Assembly (NCBI RefSeq): GCF_000390185.1
Contig: NZ_AQHR01000010.1
Span: 1-58,599, forward strand
DNA: 58,599 nucleotides
Source: Lunatimonas lonarensis
GTDB taxonomy: Bacteria; Bacteroidota; Bacteroidia; Cytophagales; Cyclobacteriaceae
Direction: 5' to 3'
Position numbers and translations under genes: made by a program. A model generated the notes under the pieces. The model ran no database searches. It was not told the origin of the DNA and saw only the letters and a list, made by a program, of their open reading frames with translations. This document shows positions 15,727-25,018 of the stretch, piece after piece (the stretch's first letter is position 1; every line of letters starts with the position of its first letter).

Positions 15727-18700
15727 TTATCGCTTGTATACCGCATCATCGTAGTTTACCAAGGTGGACGCGACCAGGGTCATGGCCGCCAACTCCTCCC
15801 TGGGAAGTCTTGGGTCGGGACTGGAATCCCCGAGTTTCAGCAGGCCGAGGGCGGTATGCGGGGCCGTCCTAAACTCCTCCAACTCCAATTCATATTGCCG
15901 TCTCAATATCCCCAGCTCCCGTTGGTTCGGACTCCTGCTGGTCATTGCTTTGAATCCATACCTGATCTGTTCCTCCGTATCGAGCCCTCCTTCCCGGATC
16001 ATCCGCTCGGCCAAGGCCCGCGCCGCCTCCACATACTGCGGATCGTTCATCAGCACCAACGCCTGCAGCGGCGTATTCGTCTTTTGGCGCTCTACCGTAC
16101 AGGTATACTTATCGGACGCATCAAAGCTTATCATGGAAGGAGGTGGGGAACTGCGCTTCCATATGGTATAGAGACCCCTTCTATAAAGGTTCCCGCCGGT
16201 ATCCTGCACATATTCCCTTACATTGGCGGTGGCCAGTTCTTTCCAAAGGCCGTCAGGCTGGTAGGGCTTAACGCTCCTGCCCCCAATATCCCGCGAAAGC
16301 AGACCGCTGACCGCTAGCGCGTTGTCGCGGATCATCTCCACCGGCATGCGGTAGCTCGGCCCTCTGGCAAGCCAAACGTTATCGGGATCCTTTTCCCTCA
16401 ACCGATCGTTCCGCTCCGATGATTGCTTGTAGGTCGCCGAGGTGACCAGGAGTTTCAGTAGCTCCTTCACATTCCAGCCCGATTCCCGAAAGTGGACAGC
16501 CAGCCAATCCAACAGTTCCGGGTGCGATGGAAATGCCCCCTGATTGCCGAAATCATCCACCGTGGATACGATGCCCCTGCCAAAAACAAGTTGCCAATAC
16601 CGGTTTACCGCTACCCGTGCGGTGAGGGGGTTGTTTTCGTGAACCACCCATTTGGCCAAACCCAATCTGTTTTGGGGAAAATCCTCCGCAAAGGCCATGA
16701 TGGCGCTGGGTGTACCGGGAAAAACCTGCTCGGCTGGGGCATCGTAGGTCCCTCTGGCCAGCACATGGGTGGGAAGGGGTATTTGCCGCTCCTGCATCAC
16801 CATCACCTCGGGCTGGGCACTGAGGACGGCGCTTTCCTCTCCCCTAAGCTGGGTCAGGCTGTTCAGCCTGCCTTGGTACACCTGGTCTACCGACAGCAGG
16901 TAATGGTCGAAAAGCTCCTTCTCCATACCCTTTGCCAGGTAGGATGAAAGCGGATTTCCCGAGGAATGCAGCGCCTCCACTTCGATCGCCGATAGCCTCC
17001 GGTCAAATACGCTGAATTCGTCTACCAGCGACTGGTCCAAGGTTTCGGCAAAATTGGTTCCACGTTTCCCTATCTGCAGGTTTCCGGGGTGCCCGATACT
17101 GCGCTTTTCCTTGCCATAGGACAGGATACTACGCCGCAGGTTATCCGTTTCCACCTCCAGTGTAAGGGGCTTTCCGTTCAGGAAGAGCTGCAAACCGGAC
17201 GCCTTACTGCTTCCGTCGTATACCATGGCCAAGTGTACCCATTCCCCTACCGGTACCTTTTCCTTTGTCCATACCTCTATGCCATTTGCCGGCCAGGTAT
17301 GGGTGATCAGGCCCCGCAGGGTACCATCTCCTGCCGCCAGCAGTTCATAGCCTCGAAATCCGTTGGCAAAGCCACCGGTCTTGGAAAAAATCGGCCCCTT
17401 CAGGCTGTCGGCCAGTGCCTTGTACCACAGGCTGATGCTGAAAGGCTCGTTGCGCTCAAAGTAGGCCAGCTGGTTTCCCAAATCCACGAAACTGTCCCCT
17501 ACAAGCTTCACGGCATTTCCAACCTTCCCTTCCACTACCTGTAGGTCCTTGTCCGTTTGGATCACTACCATGCTGGCAGGTTTTGCGGGGTCTGCGATGT
17601 TTTTGAATTGGTTGTCTATGGGCGCATCCAAGGGATAATGCCCCACCCGACCTGGCAGCTCCAGTTGGGAAGGCGGATTGGCCCGCATTTTCAGCAGCCA
17701 TTTTTCAAACCCCTTGCGGTACTCCTCCCGGTTGGGATCGAGTTCCCGCTCCTGTTCGCTGATTTTTTCCCGGATATAGGCAAGCTTTTCCTCCGTCTCT
17801 TCATCGGTGAGGATCAGCGTGGGGCTGGGCTCGCCCATGTAGGGAACCTGTCCGGTCTCCTTGATGCTGTTAAAAAAGGCGTAAAGCTGGAAATATTCCT
17901 TTTGGGATAGGGGATCGTATTTGTGGTCGTGGCAGCGGGCACATTCGGTGCTAAGGCCAAGAAACGCCTTCCCCAGGGTGTTTGCCCGGTCGGCCACGTA
18001 TTCTACCCGGTATTCTTCCGGTATTACCCCTCCTTCCTGACTTTGGGGGTGGTTTCTGTTAAAGCCCGTAGCCAGTACCTGGTCTACCGTAGCTTCCGGA
18101 AGTAGGTCTCCCGCCAACTGCCAGACGATAAATTCATCGTAGGGCAGGTTGGCATTGAAGGAGCGGATGACCCAGTCCCTCCAGGGCCACATGTTCCGCA
18201 TGCCATCATCCTGGTACCCGTGGGAATCCGCATACCGGGCCACATCCAGCCACTCAGAGGCCATGCGCTCCCCAAAATGGGGCGACTGCAACAGGCGATC
18301 CACCAGCTTCTCGTACGCATTGGGGGAGGTATCGAGCAAGAATTCGTCCACCTCCTCGACGGAAGGAGGCAAGCCGATGAGGTCGAAGGATACCCGCCGT
18401 ATCAGTGTTTCTTTGGAGGCCTGTTCCGAAGGCTCCAGCCCTTGCTGCACCATCTTGGTGTACACAAACCGGTCGATGGGATGCGTGGCCCAATCGGATC
18501 GGTCGACAGGCGGAAGTTCCGGCTTGCTGGGCGGGATAAAAGACCAATGGGGCTTATAGGCCGCCCCCTGCTCAATCCAACGGGTGATCAGGGCAATCTC
18601 CGTGGGAGACAAAACCAGGTTGGACTCCGGTGGTGGCATGATCAGATCTGGATCGGTAGATACGATTCGATGGTACACCGCACTCTTATGGGGTTTGCCT

Positions 18701-18984
18701 GGCACGAGGGCATACTGCCTCTTGCCCTCCCCAAATGCGGCAAAGGCAAAGGCTTCATCGTCCAGACGAAGACCTGCTTCCCGCTTATTTTCGTCAGGAC
18801 CGTGGCAGGCAAAGCAGCGGTCCGACAGGATCGGTTTGATATGCAGATTAAAGTCGATCTCCTCCGGAAGAGCAGCCTCCACCTCCTCCGAAAACAGGAT
18901 GGATGACTCGCGGCGGTAGGCCCAAACCACCACGGTTAGGGCTACTATGGCTATCAAAAGGATGTTCAATCCATGGCGTCTCAT
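15727..18984 (-). CDS. PSD1/DUF1549-DUF1553 cytochrome protein with LamG insert
   Basis: A 1085-residue envelope protein. After one membrane helix (6-23) comes a planctomycete-type cytochrome c domain with a CFACHG haem site (57-62), then DUF1549/PSCyt2 (about 155-360, with a second CARCHDH motif), a concanavalin/LamG-like module (about 455-650), and DUF1553/PSD1 at the C-terminus (about 730-1070). The order and the DUF1501 gene downstream are the standard arrangement. LamG insertion is a known variant and suggests polysaccharide binding. The haem Cys-x-x-Cys-His motifs suggest redox work, but the reaction is unknown. The gene looks intact and starts at a normal ATG. Confidence 0.88.
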   Translation of the reverse strand: MRRHGLNILLIAIVALTVVVWAYRRESSILFSEEVEAALPEEIDFNLHIKPILSDRCFACHGPDENKREAGLRLDDEAFAFAAFGEGKRQYALVPGKPHKSAVYHRIVSTDPDLIMPPPESNLVLSPTEIALITRWIEQGAAYKPHWSFIPPSKPELPPVDRSDWATHPIDRFVYTKMVQQGLEPSEQASKETLIRRVSFDLIGLPPSVEEVDEFLLDTSPNAYEKLVDRLLQSPHFGERMASEWLDVARYADSHGYQDDGMRNMWPWRDWVIRSFNANLPYDEFIVWQLAGDLLPEATVDQVLATGFNRNHPQSQEGGVIPEEYRVEYVADRANTLGKAFLGLSTECARCHDHKYDPLSQKEYFQLYAFFNSIKETGQVPYMGEPSPTLILTDEETEEKLAYIREKISEQERELDPNREEYRKGFEKWLLKMRANPPSQLELPGRVGHYPLDAPIDNQFKNIADPAKPASMVVIQTDKDLQVVEGKVGNAVKLVGDSFVDLGNQLAYFERNEPFSISLWYKALADSLKGPIFSKTGGFANGFRGYELLAAGDGTLRGLITHTWPANGIEVWTKEKVPVGEWVHLAMVYDGSSKASGLQLFLNGKPLTLEVETDNLRRSILSYGKEKRSIGHPGNLQIGKRGTNFAETLDQSLVDEFSVFDRRLSAIEVEALHSSGNPLSSYLAKGMEKELFDHYLLSVDQVYQGRLNSLTQLRGEESAVLSAQPEVMVMQERQIPLPTHVLARGTYDAPAEQVFPGTPSAIMAFAEDFPQNRLGLAKWVVHENNPLTARVAVNRYWQLVFGRGIVSTVDDFGNQGAFPSHPELLDWLAVHFRESGWNVKELLKLLVTSATYKQSSERNDRLREKDPDNVWLARGPSYRMPVEMIRDNALAVSGLLSRDIGGRSVKPYQPDGLWKELATANVREYVQDTGGNLYRRGLYTIWKRSSPPPSMISFDASDKYTCTVERQKTNTPLQALVLMNDPQYVEAARALAERMIREGGLDTEEQIRYGFKAMTSRSPNQRELGILRRQYELELEEFRTAPHTALGLLKLGDSSPDPRLPREELAAMTLVASTLVNYDDAVYKR

Positions 18985-19193
18985 GCTTTTCTGTCCTGTA
19001 GGTATATAATCAATTGCGCTGCATTGTGGCTAATTCATGAATTCGTATAGTCACGCCCTTTTTGAAACTGCATTTCCGCCTTACAACACAAAAAAGACAA
19101 ATGGTTTTTCAAAGATTAATTCCAAGTATAATGACTCCTTATCGTGTCTTTATTGCTTACAGTTTACTTGTTTGACCTCACTTACACTCGCAA

Positions 19194-20255
19194 TTAATAT
19201 GCAATTTCAGTCAATATTTCCCTAATATTTAAATGCCTAGCATCCTGTACCTTTTTTGAGTTTTCAACGACTAAATTAATCCAGTCTAAAATCTTAGTCT
19301 TATTTGTTGTTCTAGTCTCCCAATATTCAGAAAGCTCAAAGGCTGAGGTTTGCTTAATCACTTCAATAATAGCCGGAACACTAGTAAATAGGTTCAAAAA
19401 AATCCTTGGGACTTTGCGGTAAGTCACTCCACCAATTATGCAATCACTTCTACCACCAGCTGTAAACAAATCTCGAATGTTTGGACAAACCACTGCCTCA
19501 CGAGTTACAAGCCATATGGCAAAACGTCCAAACTTATCACTTCCATTTCCAAAAAGCTCAGGAAAGAAAACCATTGCTCTATTTTTTAACTCGTATCTTT
19601 CTTTAATTGACAAGTTATTCCAAATCCTTATTATAAGGTTACTGGGTTTGCTATTATCGTCGGCGTCCATCCACCAAAGTTCTTCGCCTGGCTTTAGCTT
19701 ACTTTTATAGTACTCAACTATTGGTTTTATAGGGTTTTCCTTCTTTCGTAACGTGTCATATGCCACCTCAATCTTATCAAAAATCGTGTTACCTTCTTCT
19801 AAATTCATATCTATCAAATACCGTGGCGAGTGAGTAACTACTACTTCCGACAAAACATCTTCGTAAGGCCTACAACGAAACTCGATGGGATTAGACAACT
19901 TGGCAAACAACATGAAAATACGTTCAATATTCTCTACTCTCGTTCCTTCCAAAACACTGTTTCCGGTTGTCTTCCAATGATTTTGAGTCGTAGTTTTAAC
20001 TTCAATACCATAGTATTTCTTGGCAATTATATCTGGGAATTTCTGCCCACCAATTAATTCAATTGAACCTTCAAAAGGTGTTCCTTTTGCTTTCTCACTC
20101 ATTAAGTCCTTTACATAAGGCTCTAACTTCCTACCTAACAGAGTTGAGACCTCTTTTGATGCATTTTTAGCATGAATATTAAGCTCTAAAACTGTCGATC
20201 TAAGCAACAAATCAAATTCACTTCTACTAGGGTCTGGGTTAGCTGAAACTATCAT
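19194..20255 (-). CDS. Type II restriction endonuclease (PD-ExK)
   Basis: A 353-residue protein with the PD-(D/E)xK nuclease core KFPDIIAKKYYGIEVKTT: Asp75, Glu85 and Lys87 are the catalytic set. The start codon overlaps the stop of the C5 methyltransferase by one base (TAATG), which shows they are one translational unit, with the controller gene first. It should cut the sequence that the methylase protects. The recognition site cannot be read from the sequence. The block 19194-21960 is AT-rich beside the neighbouring host genes, a sign of transfer. I see no mobility gene around it. The gene is intact. Confidence 0.85.
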   Translation of the reverse strand: MIVSANPDPSRSEFDLLLRSTVLELNIHAKNASKEVSTLLGRKLEPYVKDLMSEKAKGTPFEGSIELIGGQKFPDIIAKKYYGIEVKTTTQNHWKTTGNSVLEGTRVENIERIFMLFAKLSNPIEFRCRPYEDVLSEVVVTHSPRYLIDMNLEEGNTIFDKIEVAYDTLRKKENPIKPIVEYYKSKLKPGEELWWMDADDNSKPSNLIIRIWNNLSIKERYELKNRAMVFFPELFGNGSDKFGRFAIWLVTREAVVCPNIRDLFTAGGRSDCIIGGVTYRKVPRIFLNLFTSVPAIIEVIKQTSAFELSEYWETRTTNKTKILDWINLVVENSKKVQDARHLNIREILTEIAY

Positions 20256-21619
20256 TATTTTTTTTCAAAATATAAATCCCATACATCTTCAAGTCTTTTC
20301 GCTAAACTGTATGCTAAAAGGGGCGGTACAGCATTCCCTATAATTTTATATGCTTGAGATGGACTAACTAGAAAAGAACCCTTTCTGCCGTTTTTGTTTT
20401 CTATGACGAAATCAAAATCAGGCGGAAAAGTTTGGATTAATGCACATTCCCGGACTGTTAATCTTCTTTCCTTTAACCCTTTATCTAACTCAATTGAGAT
20501 TTTACCACCATTTGCTTTAGAAAGCCTTCTAAACTCGATATTTCCATGATGCTCAGAACGGATAGTTGGTGAAATACTTTCCAGTTTCACTTCAGTTTGT
20601 CCTTGACAATGCTTCCCCATAAATTTAGCTTTTGAATAATATTTCTGAGACAAATCTTTTGTGTTTTCAGGCTCATCCAAATACTTAAATAAGTCCTTTA
20701 GCTGTACGAAATTTTTTAAATCATGGCCATCAACAGTGTACGAATGAGTAGGGTATGGATATGGATTGTAGACATCCGAAATATTATCCTTTTCAATTTC
20801 CTTAAGCGCATCTTTGTTTAACGCTGATTTTCTGATCCCGATAAAAATCACTCTTTCTCTTGATTGAGGAACGCCAAAGTCAGCGGAATGGAGAACTCTT
20901 GGATTAAGAACTATATAGCCGTTTTCACTAGCGGAAGAAAAATCACTTTGAATAATCGATTTAACATCCCCAAGATTCACAAGTCCTTTTACATTTTCCG
21001 CTATAAATATCTTTGGCTGGGTTATCTCAATCACTTCCTTCATCCACATATATAGCTGACCCCTTGTTTCAACAGAAGCCTTCTTATCATTTATCAATTC
21101 GCCCTTGTGACTCTTATTAGAATAAAATCCATTTCTTTTTCCTGCGATGCTGAAATCTTGACAAGGGAAACCTCCTGTAACAATGTCAACTTCATCGGGA
21201 AAAACATTAATACCGTTTCGATACATTTTAACTAGGTCAACTATACTTTCTTTATAAAACTCTTGAGCATTATGCCCTCGCTTCGAAAAATAATTCACCC
21301 AAGCATTTCGTGCATCATCTAAAATATCATTAGCAAAAACAGTTTTAAACTTAGTCTTATTCAGCTGAACAAAACCATTTTCTAAATCCTTATCAATAAA
21401 GTGAGGGGTTAAAACTTCATTTACTGAATCTTTTAATACTGCAAATCCACCCTCAAATCCCAAATCCATACCACCGCAACCTGAAAAAAGAGAAAGTACA
21501 TTCAATGTTTCCGTTTTATCATGTTCCATTGATTTTGAAGAAGCCTTTGGATAGTACAATATATCCAATTGTGGTTCTTCAAATACGTTAATTTCCCTTG
21601 CCGTATCTTCTGCACCCAT
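20255..21619 (-). CDS. DNA (cytosine-5) methyltransferase
   Basis: A 454-residue C5 cytosine methylase. Motif I is LFSGCGGMDLGF (44-55), motif IV is GGFPCQDFSIAG with the nucleophile Cys153, motif VI is AENV (207-210), motif VIII is SRERVIFIG, and motif X is KIIGNAVPPLLAY near the C-terminus. The target-recognition region (about 260-400) is of ordinary size. An ATG at residue 31 is an alternative start, but the one at 21619 lies 2 bp from the controller stop and fits the operon. It methylates host DNA against the nuclease encoded just downstream. All catalytic motifs are present. Confidence 0.93.
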   Translation of the reverse strand: MGAEDTAREINVFEEPQLDILYYPKASSKSMEHDKTETLNVLSLFSGCGGMDLGFEGGFAVLKDSVNEVLTPHFIDKDLENGFVQLNKTKFKTVFANDILDDARNAWVNYFSKRGHNAQEFYKESIVDLVKMYRNGINVFPDEVDIVTGGFPCQDFSIAGKRNGFYSNKSHKGELINDKKASVETRGQLYMWMKEVIEITQPKIFIAENVKGLVNLGDVKSIIQSDFSSASENGYIVLNPRVLHSADFGVPQSRERVIFIGIRKSALNKDALKEIEKDNISDVYNPYPYPTHSYTVDGHDLKNFVQLKDLFKYLDEPENTKDLSQKYYSKAKFMGKHCQGQTEVKLESISPTIRSEHHGNIEFRRLSKANGGKISIELDKGLKERRLTVRECALIQTFPPDFDFVIENKNGRKGSFLVSPSQAYKIIGNAVPPLLAYSLAKRLEDVWDLYFEKK

Positions 21620-21621
21620 TT

Positions 21622-21930
21622 TCAGCTTTTAATAAAATTAGACTTCATATATTTTACTTTCTCCTCAGCTGCCTTCAGTACTTCACTAGCACATTCTTCA
21701 TCAACAATTTCATAAGCGATTTTCTCACTTAAAAACTGAACTAACAACTCTTCCTTGTCAAATTCTAAAATTTCAGCTAGCTTAATTATTATCTCTTTGT
21801 TTGGTTTTCGTTCATTCCGCTCTATTTTACTTAGAATGGCTTGATCAATATCAAGATAGGCTGCCACTTGCCTAAGAAGGAGCCCCATACTTTCTCTCTT
21901 CGCCCTTATTGTTTGCCCAACATTCTTCAT
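21622..21930 (-). CDS. XRE-family controller of the restriction-modification operon
   Basis: About 102 residues of helix-turn-helix controller: LLLRQVAAYLDIDQAILSK is the DNA-reading helix pair. I prefer the ATG at 21930 (MKNVGQTIRAKRE), because it aligns with the relative encoded at 55372-55671 and puts the palindrome at 21946-21960 in the promoter instead of over the start. The ATG at 21951 lies within that palindrome. It is the first gene of the operon controller-methylase-nuclease. It closely resembles the 55372-55671 protein (LR-VAA-LDID---LSK-ER-ER and a KI near the end), so the two foreign systems carry sister regulators. Confidence 0.85.
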   Translation of the reverse strand: MKNVGQTIRAKRESMGLLLRQVAAYLDIDQAILSKIERNERKPNKEIIIKLAEILEFDKEELLVQFLSEKIAYEIVDEECASEVLKAAEEKVKYMKSNFIKS

Positions 21931-21945
21931 ATGAATTTTTTGAAA

Positions 21946-21960
21946 TGACATATTATGTCA
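21946..21960. promoter_or_regulatory. Palindromic operator TGACATAATATGTCA
   Basis: A perfect 15-base palindrome (arms TGACATA around A) 15 bp upstream of the preferred start of the controller gene, and over the alternative start. It is a probable autoregulatory site for the controller. The other controller gene has TTTGACA...TGTC in the same relative place. Confidence 0.65.
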
Positions 21961-22104
21961 AACTTAAACCATCTATTCGAATTGGGCAAGTGATAAAATG
22001 AAAATGTATTTGCAGATGCTTTTCGTAAAAGGTTTTGATTTACTGCTACCTGTACCATAAACCACTGATCAATAACTAAATTCTCACTTGAACCCTAAGC
22101 CATC

Positions 22105-23097
22105 CTATTCAAAACGCTTCACATACTCCAAAAATTTCCGCGCAGTGGCATCCAGGTTTTCGATGGATCCGCCACCCTCCAATACTTCGCACATTTCATA
22201 GACCAGGTAGCCCTGATAGCCGATTTCCTTGAGTGCTCCAATGAAATTTTCGTAATCGATGATCCCCTCTCCGACTACCGTGGCACGCATCACTGGCCTT
22301 TCCTCCCGGTAGTTGGTAAGCGCGTGCTCGTAGTGGTAGCGGGGCAGTGCCACATAGTCTGCCAAGATAGTGTTGGCCAAAAAGGGCTTCATTTTCAGGA
22401 CAGAGTTCCGAATTTCCTCCTTAGAAAGCCCCTCCAGCGTTGGTGACCAGGCATCCCAGCCCGACAGCACATTGGGCAGATTGATTTCCTTCAGCATCCA
22501 ATACATGGCATCGTGGTGAATGGCGATGTCGTGGTGGTTTTGTACTACCAAGGTAACACCATGCTTTTGGGCTTCCTTTCCCGCGAGGGTAATGCCTTCC
22601 ACTACCATGGCGTATTGCCGGTCATAGGGAATACCCGGACGTTCGTAGCCCGTAAAGATTCGGATCATTTTTGTACCCAGGTCACTGGCCAGCTCAGCCA
22701 TCTGACCGATGTAGGCTGCCTGAATTTCCAAGTGGGGTATGCCCGGCTTGTCTATACCCGCTGTAAAATCCGAATACCCGGCAAGCCCCACCAAGGTCAA
22801 GCCCAACTCGGCGATCCGGGCCTTGAGCCTGCGGCGGGCATCTTTGTCGTATTCCAAAATCGACAGGTGGGGAGCCTTTGCCATGAGCATGACCCCGTCG
22901 TAACCCAGTTCTTTTGCTTTCAACAGAAACTCGTCCACGGTTAAGGTAGACTGTCCCCGCCAAAGGCCAGAATAGCCGATGGAATGCAGACAGGTTTTGA
23001 CGCGAAAATCGGCCGGGTTGCCGGTAGGCAGGGCCTGACCGAAGGATAGGCCACATGATAAAGCGAACAGGCAGGCGGCAAAAAGCAAATTTTTCAT
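22105..23097 (-). CDS. Secreted sugar isomerase/epimerase-like TIM barrel protein
   Basis: About 330 residues from the ATG at 23097, which starts a clear signal peptide (MKNLLFAACLFALSCGLSFG). The frame runs on upstream for 62 codons, but without signal or family match. It is an AP-endonuclease-2/xylose-isomerase-like TIM barrel, as in sugar phosphate isomerases/epimerases: AKELGYDGVMLMAK, VVQNHHD, GWDAWSPT and YEMCEVLEGG with metal-type Glu and His residues. Secreted members are frequent in Bacteroidota polysaccharide clusters; substrate unknown. It faces the divergent sulfatase gene across a 381-bp gap. Confidence 0.85.
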   Translation of the reverse strand: MKNLLFAACLFALSCGLSFGQALPTGNPADFRVKTCLHSIGYSGLWRGQSTLTVDEFLLKAKELGYDGVMLMAKAPHLSILEYDKDARRRLKARIAELGLTLVGLAGYSDFTAGIDKPGIPHLEIQAAYIGQMAELASDLGTKMIRIFTGYERPGIPYDRQYAMVVEGITLAGKEAQKHGVTLVVQNHHDIAIHHDAMYWMLKEINLPNVLSGWDAWSPTLEGLSKEEIRNSVLKMKPFLANTILADYVALPRYHYEHALTNYREERPVMRATVVGEGIIDYENFIGALKEIGYQGYLVYEMCEVLEGGGSIENLDATARKFLEYVKRFE

Positions 23098-23478
23098 ACA
23101 GGATAAGGCGGGTTTTATTGAAATACAAATCGACCCTAAAAGATATACTTTAATCCCGATTAGCCCAAAAACTAGGTAGAGATTGTTACCAGCGGAAAAC
23201 ACAAACCCAATGGGAACGAGCCAGACCAAGCTCTGGGTGAACCCTTTGCGGGTAAAACAAGCGCTTGCGTATGCACCGTACAAAGGTCACACCTTTCGGT
23301 TCGATAATCCCAGCTTTGGACAAAGCATCCCCTTCCGATCTACCTCAAAAAATTAGCATCCGTACCCCTTCACAGCGGCCAGCGTGGTCTTAACTTCCAA
23401 AGCCACCGCTCGGGGAATCTGGACGGCATTCCGCGTCGTCTAAAAAAATCACTATCTTTCACCAAAGTATTACCTGCG
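23098..23478. other. Divergent intergenic region
   Basis: A 381-bp gap holding the promoters of the isomerase-like gene and the sulfatase. A long frame extending the isomerase upstream has no coding features. I found no hairpin or repeat I trust. Confidence 0.4.
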
Positions 23479-24990
23479 ATGCATAATACCGAACGCCCCA
23501 TCTATATTCCTTCCCTCGTTGGCCCCATCATCTTATCATGGGCCCTGATACTTTTGGTAGGTTGTGGAACCAATGACCCGGCGCACTCATCGCCGCATCA
23601 AGCTCCCAATATTGTGTTCATTCTGGCCGATGATTTGGGTTGGGCGGACGTAGGTTTTAATGGGCAGACGTTTTACGAAACACCCCACATAGACCGCCTC
23701 GCAAAAGAAGGGATTGTATTTGATCGGTTTTACCCATCTGCCGCCAACTGTGCGCCTTCCCGAGCGGGCATACTTATGGGCATGTACAATCCTCGACACC
23801 ACGTGTATCTACCGCAGGGATATGCCAGACCGGGGGATATAGAAAAGATGAGGTGGAAGGTGCCCACATTTGGAGAGGATTCCACGTACCAGACCTTTCA
23901 AGTAAATATCAATCATGTTGACTCTGCATGGGTTTCCCTTGCGGAACTGCTCAATACCGCCGGGTACCAAACGGGCCGATTTGGCAAGTGGCATATTGGG
24001 GATGATAACCAAGGCTTTAAGGAGAGTTCATCCGCCGGTATCCGGGGGGAGTTTTCAAATAAAAACGGCACCGAGGGAAGATACTACAATGACACAACCG
24101 TCGCCGAGCGATTGACCGATGCCGCACTATCGTTTATCGATGAAAATCAACATTCACCGTTTTTTATCTATCTGTCCCATTGGGAAGTACACAACCCGAT
24201 GGCAGCAAAAAGCGAGCGTATCAGGTATTATGAATCCAAAAAAGCAGCCTGGGGTGCTGCGGATGCCAACCCTACCTATGCATCAGAGGTAGAACAACTG
24301 GACATCAGCGTAGGAAGGATACTTGATAGGCTATCGGAATTGGGCCTGGCCGAAAACACCTTGGTCATCTTCACCTCAGACAACGGCGGCCTGGTGCAAA
24401 ACACCTCCAACGACCCATTAAAGTCAGGTAAAGGATCCTTTTACGAAGGGGGAATCAGGGCACCCCTTTGCATGCGATGGCCCCGTTTCATCAAACCCAA
24501 CGGTGCCGTTACCTCAGCCGTATCCGGCATTGATTTCATGCCCACTTTTGCAGAACTGGCGAATGTTCCCCTGCCTACCACCCAGCCCGTCGACGGCGTA
24601 TCGATTGTACCGCTCCTACGAGGCGACACCATTCCCGAAAGATCGATTTTCTTTCATTTCCCGCTGTATCTAAAAGGAGAAGGTGCGGAACGTGTACTAC
24701 CGATCTACGGCACGCAGGAAAACCATTGGAGAGCCGTTCCTTCTACTACCGTGATACGGGGGGACTGGAAGCTGATCTACTACTATGAGTACGGTGATTT
24801 CGAACTTTTTGATCTCAAAAACGACCTTGCCGAAACTACGAATGTAGCCCTCTCCAAAAAAGAGATCGCAGACGAACTACTGAAAGAAGTGAGGAAATGG
24901 ACGGCCGAGGTGGATGCTCCTATTCCCCAACTTGAAAATGATAAGTTTTTGAAAACAGCCACGATCAAGGGAGCCTTGGAGCGCTTCTAA
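23479..24990 (+). CDS. S1 arylsulfatase-like lipoprotein
   Basis: A 503-residue sulfatase on the plus strand. The formylglycine motif is C91-A-P-S-R, the metal-binding LADDLGW segment is at 49-55, and a TSDNGG segment lies mid-protein. The signal carries a lipobox (LLVGC) with Cys29, so it is probably membrane anchored. It is the only complete sulfatase on the plus strand here. Its 3' end abuts a sialidase gene that has lost its own 3' end (25019), so a deletion probably brought the two together. All catalytic positions I can check are present. Confidence 0.9.
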   Translation: MHNTERPIYIPSLVGPIILSWALILLVGCGTNDPAHSSPHQAPNIVFILADDLGWADVGFNGQTFYETPHIDRLAKEGIVFDRFYPSAANCAPSRAGILMGMYNPRHHVYLPQGYARPGDIEKMRWKVPTFGEDSTYQTFQVNINHVDSAWVSLAELLNTAGYQTGRFGKWHIGDDNQGFKESSSAGIRGEFSNKNGTEGRYYNDTTVAERLTDAALSFIDENQHSPFFIYLSHWEVHNPMAAKSERIRYYESKKAAWGAADANPTYASEVEQLDISVGRILDRLSELGLAENTLVIFTSDNGGLVQNTSNDPLKSGKGSFYEGGIRAPLCMRWPRFIKPNGAVTSAVSGIDFMPTFAELANVPLPTTQPVDGVSIVPLLRGDTIPERSIFFHFPLYLKGEGAERVLPIYGTQENHWRAVPSTTVIRGDWKLIYYYEYGDFELFDLKNDLAETTNVALSKKEIADELLKEVRKWTAEVDAPIPQLENDKFLKTATIKGALERF

Positions 24991-25018
24991 TATCGCTCCT
25001 ATTTGACCCCTGTGCTGA

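Noticed and set aside
15595..16317. A 240-codon plus-strand ORF opposite the PSD1 gene
   Set aside because: Shadow of the PSD1 C-terminal domain, whose residues are conserved on the minus strand.
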